Origin: JACQAP01 sp035275265
GTDB lineage: Bacteria; Pseudomonadota; Gammaproteobacteria; Burkholderiales; JACQAP01
NCBI GenBank assembly: GCA_035275265.1
Contig: DATENC010000031.1
Span: 1 to 64,000 of the forward strand
Reading direction: 5' to 3'
Length of the DNA stretch: 64,000 nucleotides
Shown here: one piece after another, positions 26,744-36,152 of the stretch
Layout: the number at the start of each line of letters is the position of its first letter
How positions within the stretch are numbered: position 1 is the stretch's first letter
Notes under the pieces: generated by a model
Database searches by the model: none
What the model was told of the DNA's origin: nothing
Seen by the model: the letters and a program-made list of their open reading frames with translations, nothing else
Program-made: the position numbers and the translations under genes

Positions 26744-28375
26744 ATGTATTACGCCTTTTTTGGGCTGAATCAGGCGCCCTTCAAGATTACTCCGGACACA
26801 GACGTCTTCTTCGAGGGTGGAAACCGCGGCGCCATTCTCGAGGCATTGATTTACGCGATATCCAACGGCGAAGGGATCATCAAAGTCACCGGCGAAGTCG
26901 GTAGCGGCAAGACCATGCTGTGCCGCGTATTGCAGACCCGGCTCCCAAAGAATGTCGAGACGGTATATCTAGCCAATCCGAGCATGTCGCCGGAGGAAAT
27001 CCTGCAGGCGATTGCGTTCGAGCTGCAATTGCCCATCGCCAAGGATGCCGGCCGCCTCGAGGTTATGCACGCTCTCAACGCGTACCTGCTCGAGCGTCAC
27101 GCCAAGCAGCGCCAAGTCGTGGTGTTCGTGGAGGAATCCCAGGGGATGCCGATCCCAACCTTGGAAGAGGTCCGGCTGCTTTCCAACCTCGAAACCAAGC
27201 AGCATAAATTGCTGCAGATCGTGCTGTTCGGACAGCCCGAGTTGGACGAGAACCTGCGCCAGCCGCAGATTCGGCAATTGCGCGAGCGCATCACTCACAG
27301 CTTTACGCTTTTGCCCCTGGATCAGACGGATGTCAGGGCCTATTTGACCTTCCGACTGCAGGCGGCTGGCTATCACGGGCCGGACCTTTTCAGCCAACGA
27401 GTGATCGCTTACCTCACCGGAGCAAGCGGCGGGCTAACACGTCGCATCAACTTGGTTGCCGACAAAGCGCTGTTGGCTGCATTTGCCGAAGGCACGCACA
27501 ACGTCACCTTGAACCACGTCAAGGCTGCCGTACGCGACAGCGAATTCAGCGACGTGCCGCTGCAGCGCAACGTGGCACCTTTGGCCTACGCATTGGGCGG
27601 CCTGGCACTTGGCGGGGTGATAGGGGTAGCGGTATTTGCGGCTTACCAGACGTTGTTCGCTTCAGCGCCGCCAATTTCGGCTCCAATCGCCTCGACGCAA
27701 CCGGATGTGGCGATGCCGATGGCGCAAACTTTCAACGCGCCTGCCACGACGCCACCGGCAACAGGCGGTGCTGCGCCGGCGGGCCGTGCGCCACACAACA
27801 CGCCAATGACCGTTGCCAAGCCGGGTAATGAAAGAAGCGCGACCATAAATCGGGCAACTGCCGAATCCCGCTCACCGGAGTGGACGTCCCAAAGTGCCAG
27901 CGCGGCGGCGGCCGTCCCCGTTCAGGAAAACACCGGCGCGGCAGGCGCGCAATCCGGGGCGACGTCAACATCGCAACTGGGGCTAGGGTCGGGATCGGAA
28001 GCAGGCGATCGCGATTCGCCCGGGGCCGATATTCTGGAACAGCGCTTGCGTGCGACCGAACAATGGCTGGTCGAACAGAACGGCGGCGTATACAGCATTC
28101 AATTGCTGGGCACCAACGACCCTGAACTCCTAAGAGATTATTTCAAAACGATCGCTAAATATCTTGAAATTGAAAAGGTTTATGTGTACCGTACAGTGGC
28201 AAATCGGCGCCCATCATTGACTGTCCTCTACGGAAATTTCCAGGGCTGGGCCGAGGTCAATCGGGCGTTGGGAAGCCTGCCGGAAGAATTGAAAACAAAT
28301 CGGCCGTATTACCGCACGATTCAGGGGGTACGTTCTGAGATAGCCCGGCACAGGTCAGAACAGCCTGAAGCCTGA
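26744..28375 (+). CDS. MshM/ExeA-like AAA ATPase with C-terminal SPOR-like domain
   Basis: 543-residue protein. The cytoplasmic ExeA/MshM-type ATPase (about 1-270) has Walker A GEVGSGKT (50-57) and a Walker B VVVFVEESQ (125-133), where the family usually has DEAQ. A single membrane helix follows (about 280-302), then a long Ala/Pro/Thr/Gly-rich periplasmic linker, and a C-terminal domain (about 445-535, VYSIQLLGTNDPELLRDYF...) that resembles SPOR peptidoglycan-binding domains. ExeA/MshM proteins help place the secretin in the wall. The architecture recalls DamX. The start abuts the regulator stop, so translation is coupled. Confidence 0.82.
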   Translation: MYYAFFGLNQAPFKITPDTDVFFEGGNRGAILEALIYAISNGEGIIKVTGEVGSGKTMLCRVLQTRLPKNVETVYLANPSMSPEEILQAIAFELQLPIAKDAGRLEVMHALNAYLLERHAKQRQVVVFVEESQGMPIPTLEEVRLLSNLETKQHKLLQIVLFGQPELDENLRQPQIRQLRERITHSFTLLPLDQTDVRAYLTFRLQAAGYHGPDLFSQRVIAYLTGASGGLTRRINLVADKALLAAFAEGTHNVTLNHVKAAVRDSEFSDVPLQRNVAPLAYALGGLALGGVIGVAVFAAYQTLFASAPPISAPIASTQPDVAMPMAQTFNAPATTPPATGGAAPAGRAPHNTPMTVAKPGNERSATINRATAESRSPEWTSQSASAAAAVPVQENTGAAGAQSGATSTSQLGLGSGSEAGDRDSPGADILEQRLRATEQWLVEQNGGVYSIQLLGTNDPELLRDYFKTIAKYLEIEKVYVYRTVANRRPSLTVLYGNFQGWAEVNRALGSLPEELKTNRPYYRTIQGVRSEIARHRSEQPEA

Positions 28376-28456
28376 GCGGCATTGATACCGGTTCAGCAAA
28401 GGTTCGGAATACTTCTTCGAGAGTTGAAAATGGTTCATAGGGGGGGGCAACACGCT

Positions 28457-30298
28457 ATGCGCGAGACGGCGACGCAGCTGCGGCGCAGTCCTGATGCCGC
28501 GAGCTGTCACATGGTGCCGACCTGTGGCTTTTCGACGCTGGCATTGATCCTTGTAGCCATGACGGCAATCGGCTGCAGTTACAAGCCCACGGTTCGGCCG
28601 TCGCAGGGTCACATCAACACTGAACAATTCCCGCCCAAGGCCCCTGACGAGAAGTTCCTGCCGCCGGTCACGGCCAGCGAATTCGTGCCCCCGCCGAAGC
28701 CGCAGCTAAAGGTCCCCACCTACAGCGTGGTAGTGCAGGAAGTACCCGTCAAGGAATTACTGTTCGCATTATCGCGCGACACCAAGCAGAACATCGACGT
28801 GCACCCTGGAATACAAGGACTGGTTACGTTGAACGCCATCGACGAGACATTGCCGGCCATCCTGGAACGCATCGCCCAGCAGACCAACCTGCGTTACCGC
28901 ACCGAGGGCCGGACCATTCTAGTCGTACCCGACACGCCCTACTTCAAGAGCTACCGGGTCAACTACGTGAACATGAGCCGCGATACGGCTGCCAGCATCG
29001 GCGTGAGCGGGGATATTTCTGGTTCATCGGTCGGTGGCGGCGGCCAGTCAGGGGGAGGGCAAGGTACAAGCGGCACATCGAGCACCAAGGTGGACACGAA
29101 GTCCAACAACGATTTCTGGGAGGTCTTGCGGCAGAATGTCGAATCCATCCTGGCGGCAAGCAAGGCTTTGTCACAGAGCGCAGATCAGCGCGCTGCACGT
29201 GCCGAAGCCGAAGTTGCCGCCCGCGGGGAACGCATCGCCCAGGCGGAAGCGGTGTCCCGCGCCGGTCCCAATGCTGCCTCCTTGTTCAGCGCCGCCTTCG
29301 GTCCAAGCTCCAGTGTGCCCTCCGATGCGAAGAATGACATCGTCGTGAACGCCGTCACCGGAACTGTGACCGTGCTCGGCAGCGAGAAGCAGCATGCTTT
29401 GATTCAACAGTACCTGGACAGTGTCAGCTCGGCGTCACAAAGGCAAGTGCTGATCGAAGCCACCATCGTCGAGGTGAAGCTCTCCAACAACTATCAGGCC
29501 GGTGTGGACTGGAGCAGAATCGCCTCCGGCACCGGATTCACGTTTCAGCAGCAGTTGCTGGGCACCAGTCTGGGCGCCCCGCCACGCATGGTTGTTGGCT
29601 ATACCAACGCCACCTCGAGCATCGGCAACATCGCTGCGTCGCTGCGCCTGCTGGAAGAATTCGGCAATACCCGCGTGCTGTCGAGTCCTAAGCTTATGGC
29701 AATGAACAACCAGACCGCGCTGCTGAAGGTTGTCGACAACGTCGTGTACTTCAACATCGAAGCGGAAACCACGACCAGCGCGAACGTCGCCGCGATCACC
29801 ACCTTCACCTCGACCGCCAAGACGGTTCCGGTCGGTCTGGTGATGAGTGTGCTGCCGCAGGTCACCGAGTCGGGAACGGTCAATCTGACGGTGCGGCCGA
29901 CAATCTCGCGAGTGAACCGGTTCGTGCGCGACCCAAACCCTTCGCTGCAACTCGACTCCGCCGGCAATCCTCTGCCGAATCCGATCGAGAACCTGATTCC
30001 GGAAATCCAGGTGCGCGAAATGGAGTCGGTGCTGCAGGCTGGCAGCGGTCAGACCATCATCCTTGGCGGCCTGATGCAGGATGATGTGCGGCGCGACCGC
30101 GACACGGTGCCTGGCCTGGGGAGGCTGCCCTCTCCCATTGGTGATGCCTTCAGTTTCCGGGACGAGGCGGTCAGCAAGACCGAACTGGTGATCTTCCTGA
30201 AGCCGACTGTGATCAGCAATCCGTCCCTTGACAGCGACGAATTGAAGTTCTTTCAGCGTTTTCTTCCGGTTATGGACAAGACCGGCAATAACCCATGA
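28457..30298 (+). CDS. mshL: MSHA-type pilus secretin MshL-like lipoprotein
   Basis: Outer-membrane secretin through which the pilus exits. Residues 21-40 form a lipoprotein signal with cleavage before Cys40 (VAMTAIGC). A secretin N-domain/STN-like part follows (VKELLFALSRDTKQNIDVHP), then a Gly/Ser-rich and an Ala-rich helical insert (about residues 195-285), then the secretin domain with VLSSPKLMAMNNQTALLKV and the C-terminal GSGQTIILGGLMQDD. ATG at 28457 is chosen for the G-rich Shine-Dalgarno and Arg-rich N-region; 28430 and 28511 are possible. It overlaps the next gene by ATGA. Confidence 0.9.
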   Translation: MRETATQLRRSPDAASCHMVPTCGFSTLALILVAMTAIGCSYKPTVRPSQGHINTEQFPPKAPDEKFLPPVTASEFVPPPKPQLKVPTYSVVVQEVPVKELLFALSRDTKQNIDVHPGIQGLVTLNAIDETLPAILERIAQQTNLRYRTEGRTILVVPDTPYFKSYRVNYVNMSRDTAASIGVSGDISGSSVGGGGQSGGGQGTSGTSSTKVDTKSNNDFWEVLRQNVESILAASKALSQSADQRAARAEAEVAARGERIAQAEAVSRAGPNAASLFSAAFGPSSSVPSDAKNDIVVNAVTGTVTVLGSEKQHALIQQYLDSVSSASQRQVLIEATIVEVKLSNNYQAGVDWSRIASGTGFTFQQQLLGTSLGAPPRMVVGYTNATSSIGNIAASLRLLEEFGNTRVLSSPKLMAMNNQTALLKVVDNVVYFNIEAETTTSANVAAITTFTSTAKTVPVGLVMSVLPQVTESGTVNLTVRPTISRVNRFVRDPNPSLQLDSAGNPLPNPIENLIPEIQVREMESVLQAGSGQTIILGGLMQDDVRRDRDTVPGLGRLPSPIGDAFSFRDEAVSKTELVIFLKPTVISNPSLDSDELKFFQRFLPVMDKTGNNP

Positions 30299-31590
30299 GT
30301 CTCCTGCTGCAAGCCCTCCAGAAAGCCGCCAAGACGCGCGAAGACAGTAGTGAGGGTGAACCGGTTTCAGCACGCGGCGCTGCAGATCAGCTTTCCCTTG
30401 AGCCGATTGGGTCCGAACCGACGCTGCATGACGAGATGCCGAGCCGTTCACCTACCCCGGCACAGGCGGCCACGGTGGTGCAGGCGAGCCGCATGCCGGC
30501 GTTCGATCCGATCGGCTATGCGCGCGATCACTACATGATCGTATTCCTCGGGACGGCGGTCCTGGTTGCAATCATTTACGGCGGCTACGTCTACATCCAG
30601 GTTTCGAACCCGGGGCTGCTGCGCTCAACGCCAGCGCCGATGACGGCCCCGCTCGCGGCAGCTCCGCTGGCGCCCGCGCCCGCGCTTGCAGCCAGTCCGC
30701 CGGACACAGCAGCAAAGATTTCCGGAATGCCCGCGACAACTACGGGACCAACGGCGGCGGTGACCGCCGGAACTGCACCTTCGCTACTTGACGATTCGAA
30801 AACCATGGTGCAGGCGGGTACGGTGGCAATGGAACCTGCGCGCACAGCAACGAAGCGCCCACGCCGTTCCGCCAAGGCAGCGGAGGTAACGGGGCCAACG
30901 GTGGCGTCGCAAACAGCGATCGACTCCTTGGCTGATCCCCCGATCGAAACCGTGGTGATCAAGACCAATGAAGCAAAGGGCATATCCGTGCGCCGGCAGC
31001 CTGCCACCGTGGTGCCGGTAGATCCGACTTTGATGCAAGCCTACGAGGCGTTGCAGCAGGGCGAACTGGCGCAGGCGCGCAGCCTTTACGAGCAAGTCCT
31101 GCTGGCCGAGCCCAGGAGTATCGACGCGCTGCTGGGCTTGGGCGCCATCGCCTGGAAGGAGGGCCGGATCGAGGAAGCGGGCCAACGGTACCAGCGGGTA
31201 TTGGAATTGGAGCCGCGCAACCCCTACGCCCAAGCCGGTCTGATCGCGATCATCGGCGGGGCCGACCCACAGGCAAGCGAGTCCCGGCTCAGGCAATTGA
31301 TCGCCCGCGAACCATCGGCCTTCTTGTATTTCACTCTTGGCAACCTGTACGCCGATCAGGGGCAGTGGCCGGGCGCAGAACAGGCTTATTTTCAGGCTTA
31401 TCAGTTGCAGCCAGACAGCCCCGATTACGCATTCAATCTCGCCGTCGGCCTCGAACACATCGGGCAGATCCGGCCAGCGCTCGACTACTACAGAAAGGCC
31501 CTCGATCTGTCCTTCCGCAAGGGCCGCGCCAACTTCGACCAAAACCTCGTCATCCAGCGCGTTGGCCAGCTCTCTGCCCGCGTAGAGTAG
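30295..31590 (+). CDS. mshN: MshN-like TPR protein of pilus assembly
   Basis: 431-residue bitopic protein: a cytoplasmic N-terminus, one membrane helix (about residues 80-102, YMIVFLGTAVLVAIIYGGYV), a low-complexity Ala/Pro linker, then at least four TPR-like units (YEALQQGELAQARSLYEQVL, IAWKEGRIEEAGQRYQRVLE, LYADQGQWPGAEQAYFQAY). Matches MshN of MSHA loci by order (after MshL, before MshE) and architecture. ATGA overlap with mshL. Confidence 0.82.
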   Translation: MSLLLQALQKAAKTREDSSEGEPVSARGAADQLSLEPIGSEPTLHDEMPSRSPTPAQAATVVQASRMPAFDPIGYARDHYMIVFLGTAVLVAIIYGGYVYIQVSNPGLLRSTPAPMTAPLAAAPLAPAPALAASPPDTAAKISGMPATTTGPTAAVTAGTAPSLLDDSKTMVQAGTVAMEPARTATKRPRRSAKAAEVTGPTVASQTAIDSLADPPIETVVIKTNEAKGISVRRQPATVVPVDPTLMQAYEALQQGELAQARSLYEQVLLAEPRSIDALLGLGAIAWKEGRIEEAGQRYQRVLELEPRNPYAQAGLIAIIGGADPQASESRLRQLIAREPSAFLYFTLGNLYADQGQWPGAEQAYFQAYQLQPDSPDYAFNLAVGLEHIGQIRPALDYYRKALDLSFRKGRANFDQNLVIQRVGQLSARVE

Positions 31591-31608
31591 TGGCGAGCTA
31601 GCGCAGCG

Positions 31609-33312
31609 ATGGCAGAGCAACGCAAGAAGCTTCGCCTAGGCGAACTGCTGGTCCAGCAGGGATTGATTTCCCAGGATCAATTGCGCATCGCGCTCACCGA
31701 GCAGAAGACCCAGAACATTCCGATCGGTCGTCTGCTGGTGCGACTCGGTTTCGTCACCGAGGCGGTGATTCGCGACATCATGGCGCGAACCATCGGCCAG
31801 GAAAGCATCGATCTGTCGCAGGTGCTGGTGGACGCCGAGGCGTTAAGGCTGGTGCCGCAGGAATTCGCACGCCGCCACCGGTTGCTGCCAATCGCTTTCG
31901 ATGCGGAAAAGAACGTCATGGTAGTTGCCATCACCGAGGTGTTCAACGTAGTGGCCCTCGATCAGCTGCGGGCCACACTCGGCCACAACATACAGATGAA
32001 GACGGTGCTCGCGGGCCAGGCCCAGCTCGACGAGTTCATCGACCAGTTCTACGGCCACGAGTTGTCGGTTGATGGCATCCTTCGGGAGATTGAGACCGGC
32101 GAAATCGACTACCAAAGTATCCAGGCAGTCGGCGATGAGTACACCCAACCTATCGTGCGGCTGGTTGGCGCGTTGCTGGTGGACGCGGTCAAGCGTGGCT
32201 CGTCCGACATCCATTTCGAGCCGGAATTCGCGTTCCTGCGCATCCGCTATCGCATCGATGGTGTACTCGAGCAGATCCGCAGCCTGCACAAGAACTACTG
32301 GCCGGGGATTGCGGTGCGGCTCAAGGTCATCAGCGGCATGAACATCGCCGAGACCCGCGCACCGCAGGACGGACGGCTTTCGCTCAATCTGAACGGCAGA
32401 CCGGTAGACTTCCGGGTTTCCTCGCAACCCACCATTTGGGGCGAGAATATCGTGCTGCGCGTGCTCGACCGCGAGAAATCCATCATCAGTCTCGAGCAAA
32501 TGGGTTTGCCGAAATCGGTCATGGCGAAGCTCAACCTGATGCTGGCCAGACCGGAAGGCATTCTGGTGCTGACAGGCCCGACCGGTAGCGGTAAGACCAC
32601 CACGCTGTACTCGATGCTCGCCAAGCTAAACGTAGAGTCTGTGAATATCATGACCCTCGAGGATCCGGTCGAGTATCCGGTAGCAATGATGCGGCAGACC
32701 TCGGTGAACGAAACGGCAAAAATGGATTTCGGCAACGGCATCCGCTCGATCATGCGCCAGGACCCGGACATCATCCTAGTAGGGGAGATACGCGACCGCG
32801 ATACCGCGGAAATGGCATTCCGGGCAGCAATGACAGGTCACCAAGTTTTCACGACCTTACACACCAATTCAGCGCTTGGCACGTTCCCGCGGCTGCTCGA
32901 TATCGGCATCGCGCCGGACATCATGGCCGGCAACATCATCGGCATCATCGCCCAACGGTTGGTGCGTCTGTTGTGCAAGCACTGCAAGGAGGCCTACACG
33001 CCCTCGCGGGAAGAACGGCAACTGCTCGGCAGCGATCTCGACGGCGGGGCGAAGATCTTCCGCCCCGTCGGCTGTGACCGGTGCAATCACCGCGGCTACC
33101 GCGGCCGCACCGCGATCTTGGAAATTCTGCACATGGACGGCGACTTGGATGAACTGGTCGCGCGCCGCGCGACGCCGCGTGAACTGCGAGAAGCGGCCAA
33201 TGCAAAGAATTTTCGCTCGCTCGCAGAAGAGGGCGTACATCGCGTGGCTGAAGGGGCCACCAGCCTCGCAGAAGTAGCGCGCGCCATCGATCTTACGGGG
33301 CGGGTGGAGTGA
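31609..33312 (+). CDS. mshE: type IV pilus/type II secretion assembly ATPase, MshE-like
   Basis: 567-residue PilB/GspE-family hexameric ATPase that powers pilus extension. An N-terminal GspE_N domain is followed by the catalytic part with Walker A GPTGSGKT (about 323-330), Asp box, Walker B IILVGEIRD and His box TTLHTNSA. The zinc-binding tetracysteine CKHC...CDRC (about 455-492) is intact. The two tandem N-terminal MshEN-type halves suggest that cyclic di-GMP could be sensed as in Vibrio MshE; this is family-based inference. Confidence 0.93.
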   Translation: MAEQRKKLRLGELLVQQGLISQDQLRIALTEQKTQNIPIGRLLVRLGFVTEAVIRDIMARTIGQESIDLSQVLVDAEALRLVPQEFARRHRLLPIAFDAEKNVMVVAITEVFNVVALDQLRATLGHNIQMKTVLAGQAQLDEFIDQFYGHELSVDGILREIETGEIDYQSIQAVGDEYTQPIVRLVGALLVDAVKRGSSDIHFEPEFAFLRIRYRIDGVLEQIRSLHKNYWPGIAVRLKVISGMNIAETRAPQDGRLSLNLNGRPVDFRVSSQPTIWGENIVLRVLDREKSIISLEQMGLPKSVMAKLNLMLARPEGILVLTGPTGSGKTTTLYSMLAKLNVESVNIMTLEDPVEYPVAMMRQTSVNETAKMDFGNGIRSIMRQDPDIILVGEIRDRDTAEMAFRAAMTGHQVFTTLHTNSALGTFPRLLDIGIAPDIMAGNIIGIIAQRLVRLLCKHCKEAYTPSREERQLLGSDLDGGAKIFRPVGCDRCNHRGYRGRTAILEILHMDGDLDELVARRATPRELREAANAKNFRSLAEEGVHRVAEGATSLAEVARAIDLTGRVE

Positions 33313-33393
33313 GATGCTGCGCATCAGTTTCAGCCCTGCAATGCGCTCGGTGGGACCGCTCTCGCGATACTCCTGCGTGACGACGAGGCACTG

Positions 33394-34599
33394 ATGCCAG
33401 CATTCGAATACAAGGCGGTAGACAAGTCCGGTCGGTCCGCCCGCGGCAAACTCGACGCAGCCAACGAAGTCGACCTCGAATTGCGGCTCAGGAAGATGGG
33501 GCTGGACCTCATCACCACGCGCCTGCTGCGCAGCCACAGCCCCACGCTGGCGAGCGGCAACATCACGCGCCAGGATCTGATCACATTCTGCTTCGACCTG
33601 GAGCAGATCTCCCGAGCCGGAATTCCACTTCTCGAGGGACTTCGAGACCTGCGAGACGGCATGGACAACCCTCGTTTTCGCGAACTGCTGACCTCGGTAA
33701 TCGAAGATATTGAAGGCGGCAAGACGATGTCGCAGGCGCTCGCCGCGTTCCCGCGAGTTTTCAATGCCATATTTGTCAGCCTGGTTCGCGCCGGCGAACT
33801 CTCCGGCACGCTCACCGAAGTGTTCGAGAACCTCGGGGGAACGCTGAAATGGCAAGATGAGCTGATCTCGCAAACACGTCGCTTGCTTGTCTATCCGGCA
33901 TTGGTTTTCGTCGTGGTGCTCTGCGTGATGTTGTTCCTCCTTCTCTATCTGGTTCCGCAGGTCACGTCCCTCATGAAAACCATGGGACTCACCCTTCCAC
34001 TCCAGACCAAGATATTGATCTGGCTGTCTGAAATAACTGCAACCTATTGGCCAGCATTGATTGTGTTCCCGGTGATCGTCGCAGTCGCGATGAATTTCAT
34101 GGTGCGCACGAATCCGCGCGCGCACTATCTATGGGACTATGCCATCTTGCGTCTGCCGGTAACGGGAGTGATTCTGCAAAAGATTATCCTTGCCCGCTTT
34201 GCGAACTTCTTCGCGCTTATGTACCGCTCCGGCATCACCATTCTGGACGCAGTCAAAACCAGCGAGGACATCGTGGCCAACCGCGTAATTGCAGAAGGCC
34301 TGCAACGTGCCGGACAGCAGATCAACGCGGGTGAAAGCCTGCCGGAAGCTTTCGCCAACCTCGGAGTGTTTCCGCCACTGGTGATTCGTATGCTGAGAAT
34401 GGGGGAAAGCACCGGCGCGCTCGACGTGGCGCTGATGAACATCACGTACTTCTATAATCGTGACGTGCGCGAGTCCGTAGACAAGGCTCTCAAGCTGCTC
34501 GAGCCCATGTTGACCCTGATTCTGGGCGGAATGCTTGCCCTGGTCTTGTTTTCAGTCCTGACGCCCATTTACGATATCATCGGCAAGCTCCAGTTTTGA
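33394..34599 (+). CDS. mshG: pilus platform protein, MshG/PilC/GspF family
   Basis: 401-residue polytopic inner-membrane protein with two GspF domains. The first shows FCFDLEQISRAGIPLLEGL, the second FANFFALMYRSGITILDAV; three to four membrane helices lie around 165-200, 215-235 and the C-terminus. Couples the MshE motor to pilin polymerisation. An 81-nt gap separates it from mshE, and it overlaps the mshI-like gene. Confidence 0.93.
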   Translation: MPAFEYKAVDKSGRSARGKLDAANEVDLELRLRKMGLDLITTRLLRSHSPTLASGNITRQDLITFCFDLEQISRAGIPLLEGLRDLRDGMDNPRFRELLTSVIEDIEGGKTMSQALAAFPRVFNAIFVSLVRAGELSGTLTEVFENLGGTLKWQDELISQTRRLLVYPALVFVVVLCVMLFLLLYLVPQVTSLMKTMGLTLPLQTKILIWLSEITATYWPALIVFPVIVAVAMNFMVRTNPRAHYLWDYAILRLPVTGVILQKIILARFANFFALMYRSGITILDAVKTSEDIVANRVIAEGLQRAGQQINAGESLPEAFANLGVFPPLVIRMLRMGESTGALDVALMNITYFYNRDVRESVDKALKLLEPMLTLILGGMLALVLFSVLTPIYDIIGKLQF

Positions 34600-34601
34600 C
34601 A

Positions 34602-36152
34602 ATGGCCGCCAAACTTCTCCTTTGTGTGTCCGCCGATCAAGCCACGGCTGCGTTGTGGCAGGGGCGCCGTCTTACCCGATGCAGGCGTTTCGACAACGAT
34701 GAGCGCGGCTGGATTGCATTCAGCAATTTCCTCCTGGCGGGCCGGGGCATACCGATACATATCATGGTGGACTCGGTAGACGAGGACTACCGTTTCGAAT
34801 CGTTACCGCATGCCAGGGGCCGCGACCGGACGCAAATGGTTGGCCGCAAACTGAAGCAACTGTATCGCGGTACGTCCTACTTCTCTTCGTCGCTGCAGGA
34901 ACGCGGCGCCGGCAGGCGCAAAGACGATCGCTATTTGTTCGCGGCGCTTACCAATCCCGAACTGTTGAGCCCATGGTTGCGCGCTATTGATTCCAACGGC
35001 GTGCCTGTCGCGGGGGTCTATCCGCTGCCGATGGTGACTACGTCGCTGATCGAGCGCTTGCGGTTAAAGCACACCAACCTACTGATCGTCACCAAGAACA
35101 ACGCGGGCGTGCGGCAGACATTCTTCAAGGACCTCAAATTCCGGATAAGTCGTCTGACACCGTTAGGTGAAGCGACCGGGGTCGCCGACAAGTACTATGC
35201 CGACGAAGTCGGCAACACGCGCATGTATCTCGACGCGCTGACGGTCACCCACGTGGACGACACGTTGCAGGTGGTAATTCTTGACCAGGACGACTCGCTT
35301 GCAGGTCTGCCGGCGGCGATTGCGCGCGGCCGCCCGAACATGCAGTGTCACTTGCTGGCCCGGGCCGATATCATGTCCCGATTCGGCATCGCGGCTGCGG
35401 AACTCGACGCATCAGCCGACGCAGTGCATCTGCATCTGCTCGGCGAAAAAAAGCCCGCCATCAATTTTGCGCCTGTCCAGGTCACGGGCGGTTTCCAACG
35501 TTACCTTGGACGGCGCTGGCTGTATGCCGCCTCGGCTGCAACGCTGGGGGGCGCGTTGCTTTGGAGCGGCGTCAACGCGTTTGAAGTGTTGCGGTTGCAA
35601 GACGAGATGGTGGGCCTGCGGCGGCAGACGCAGGAGTTCCAGGCTCAGTACCAGCAAGTGACTGCGGAGTTTCCGCAGGCGCCTGTGGCCGCCGACAACC
35701 TGCGCCATACGATCGAATTGGCGGAGCAGGTCAGGGCCAGCGTGCGCACGCCGGAAGCGATGTTTCTGGTGGTCAGCCGCGCACTTGATGCTTCGCCGCA
35801 GATTGATATCGCTCGAATCGCATGGAATTACGGCAGTGTCCCAGCAGGAATCGGCGACGACGTTCCGCAGCCGGGAGCAAGTGACCAACCCTTGGACCCC
35901 GGGACGCCGGTGCAAACCGGAGTGCTGCGTGGCGAGGTCACACCCTTCGACGGCGATTACAAGGAAGCAATGCGGCTCATAAACGCCTTCGCCACCCGAC
36001 TTGCAGCCGACGACAACGTGGTAAAAGTCCGGGCCTTGCAGTTGCCGCTGAACGTAAGCTCGGATACCGGCCTGAGTGGCAGCACCAATGCTTCCAGCCA
36101 AAGAGGCAGTGCCCAGTTCGAAATTGCCATCGTGTTCAAGGCCGGGGTGTGA
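34602..36152 (+). CDS. MshI-like protein: PilM-like plus PilN-like halves in one chain
   Basis: 516-residue protein. The N-terminal half (about 1-290) looks like a degenerate actin-like PilM/GspL cytoplasmic domain (KLLLCVSADQATAALW at the start). One membrane helix follows (about 307-325, RWLYAASAATLGGALLWSG), then a coiled segment and a ferredoxin-like PilN-type periplasmic domain. This matches MshI-type inner-membrane scaffold proteins. ATG at 34602 is preferred over TTG at 34596; it starts just after the mshG stop. Confidence 0.75.
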   Translation: MAAKLLLCVSADQATAALWQGRRLTRCRRFDNDERGWIAFSNFLLAGRGIPIHIMVDSVDEDYRFESLPHARGRDRTQMVGRKLKQLYRGTSYFSSSLQERGAGRRKDDRYLFAALTNPELLSPWLRAIDSNGVPVAGVYPLPMVTTSLIERLRLKHTNLLIVTKNNAGVRQTFFKDLKFRISRLTPLGEATGVADKYYADEVGNTRMYLDALTVTHVDDTLQVVILDQDDSLAGLPAAIARGRPNMQCHLLARADIMSRFGIAAAELDASADAVHLHLLGEKKPAINFAPVQVTGGFQRYLGRRWLYAASAATLGGALLWSGVNAFEVLRLQDEMVGLRRQTQEFQAQYQQVTAEFPQAPVAADNLRHTIELAEQVRASVRTPEAMFLVVSRALDASPQIDIARIAWNYGSVPAGIGDDVPQPGASDQPLDPGTPVQTGVLRGEVTPFDGDYKEAMRLINAFATRLAADDNVVKVRALQLPLNVSSDTGLSGSTNASSQRGSAQFEIAIVFKAGV

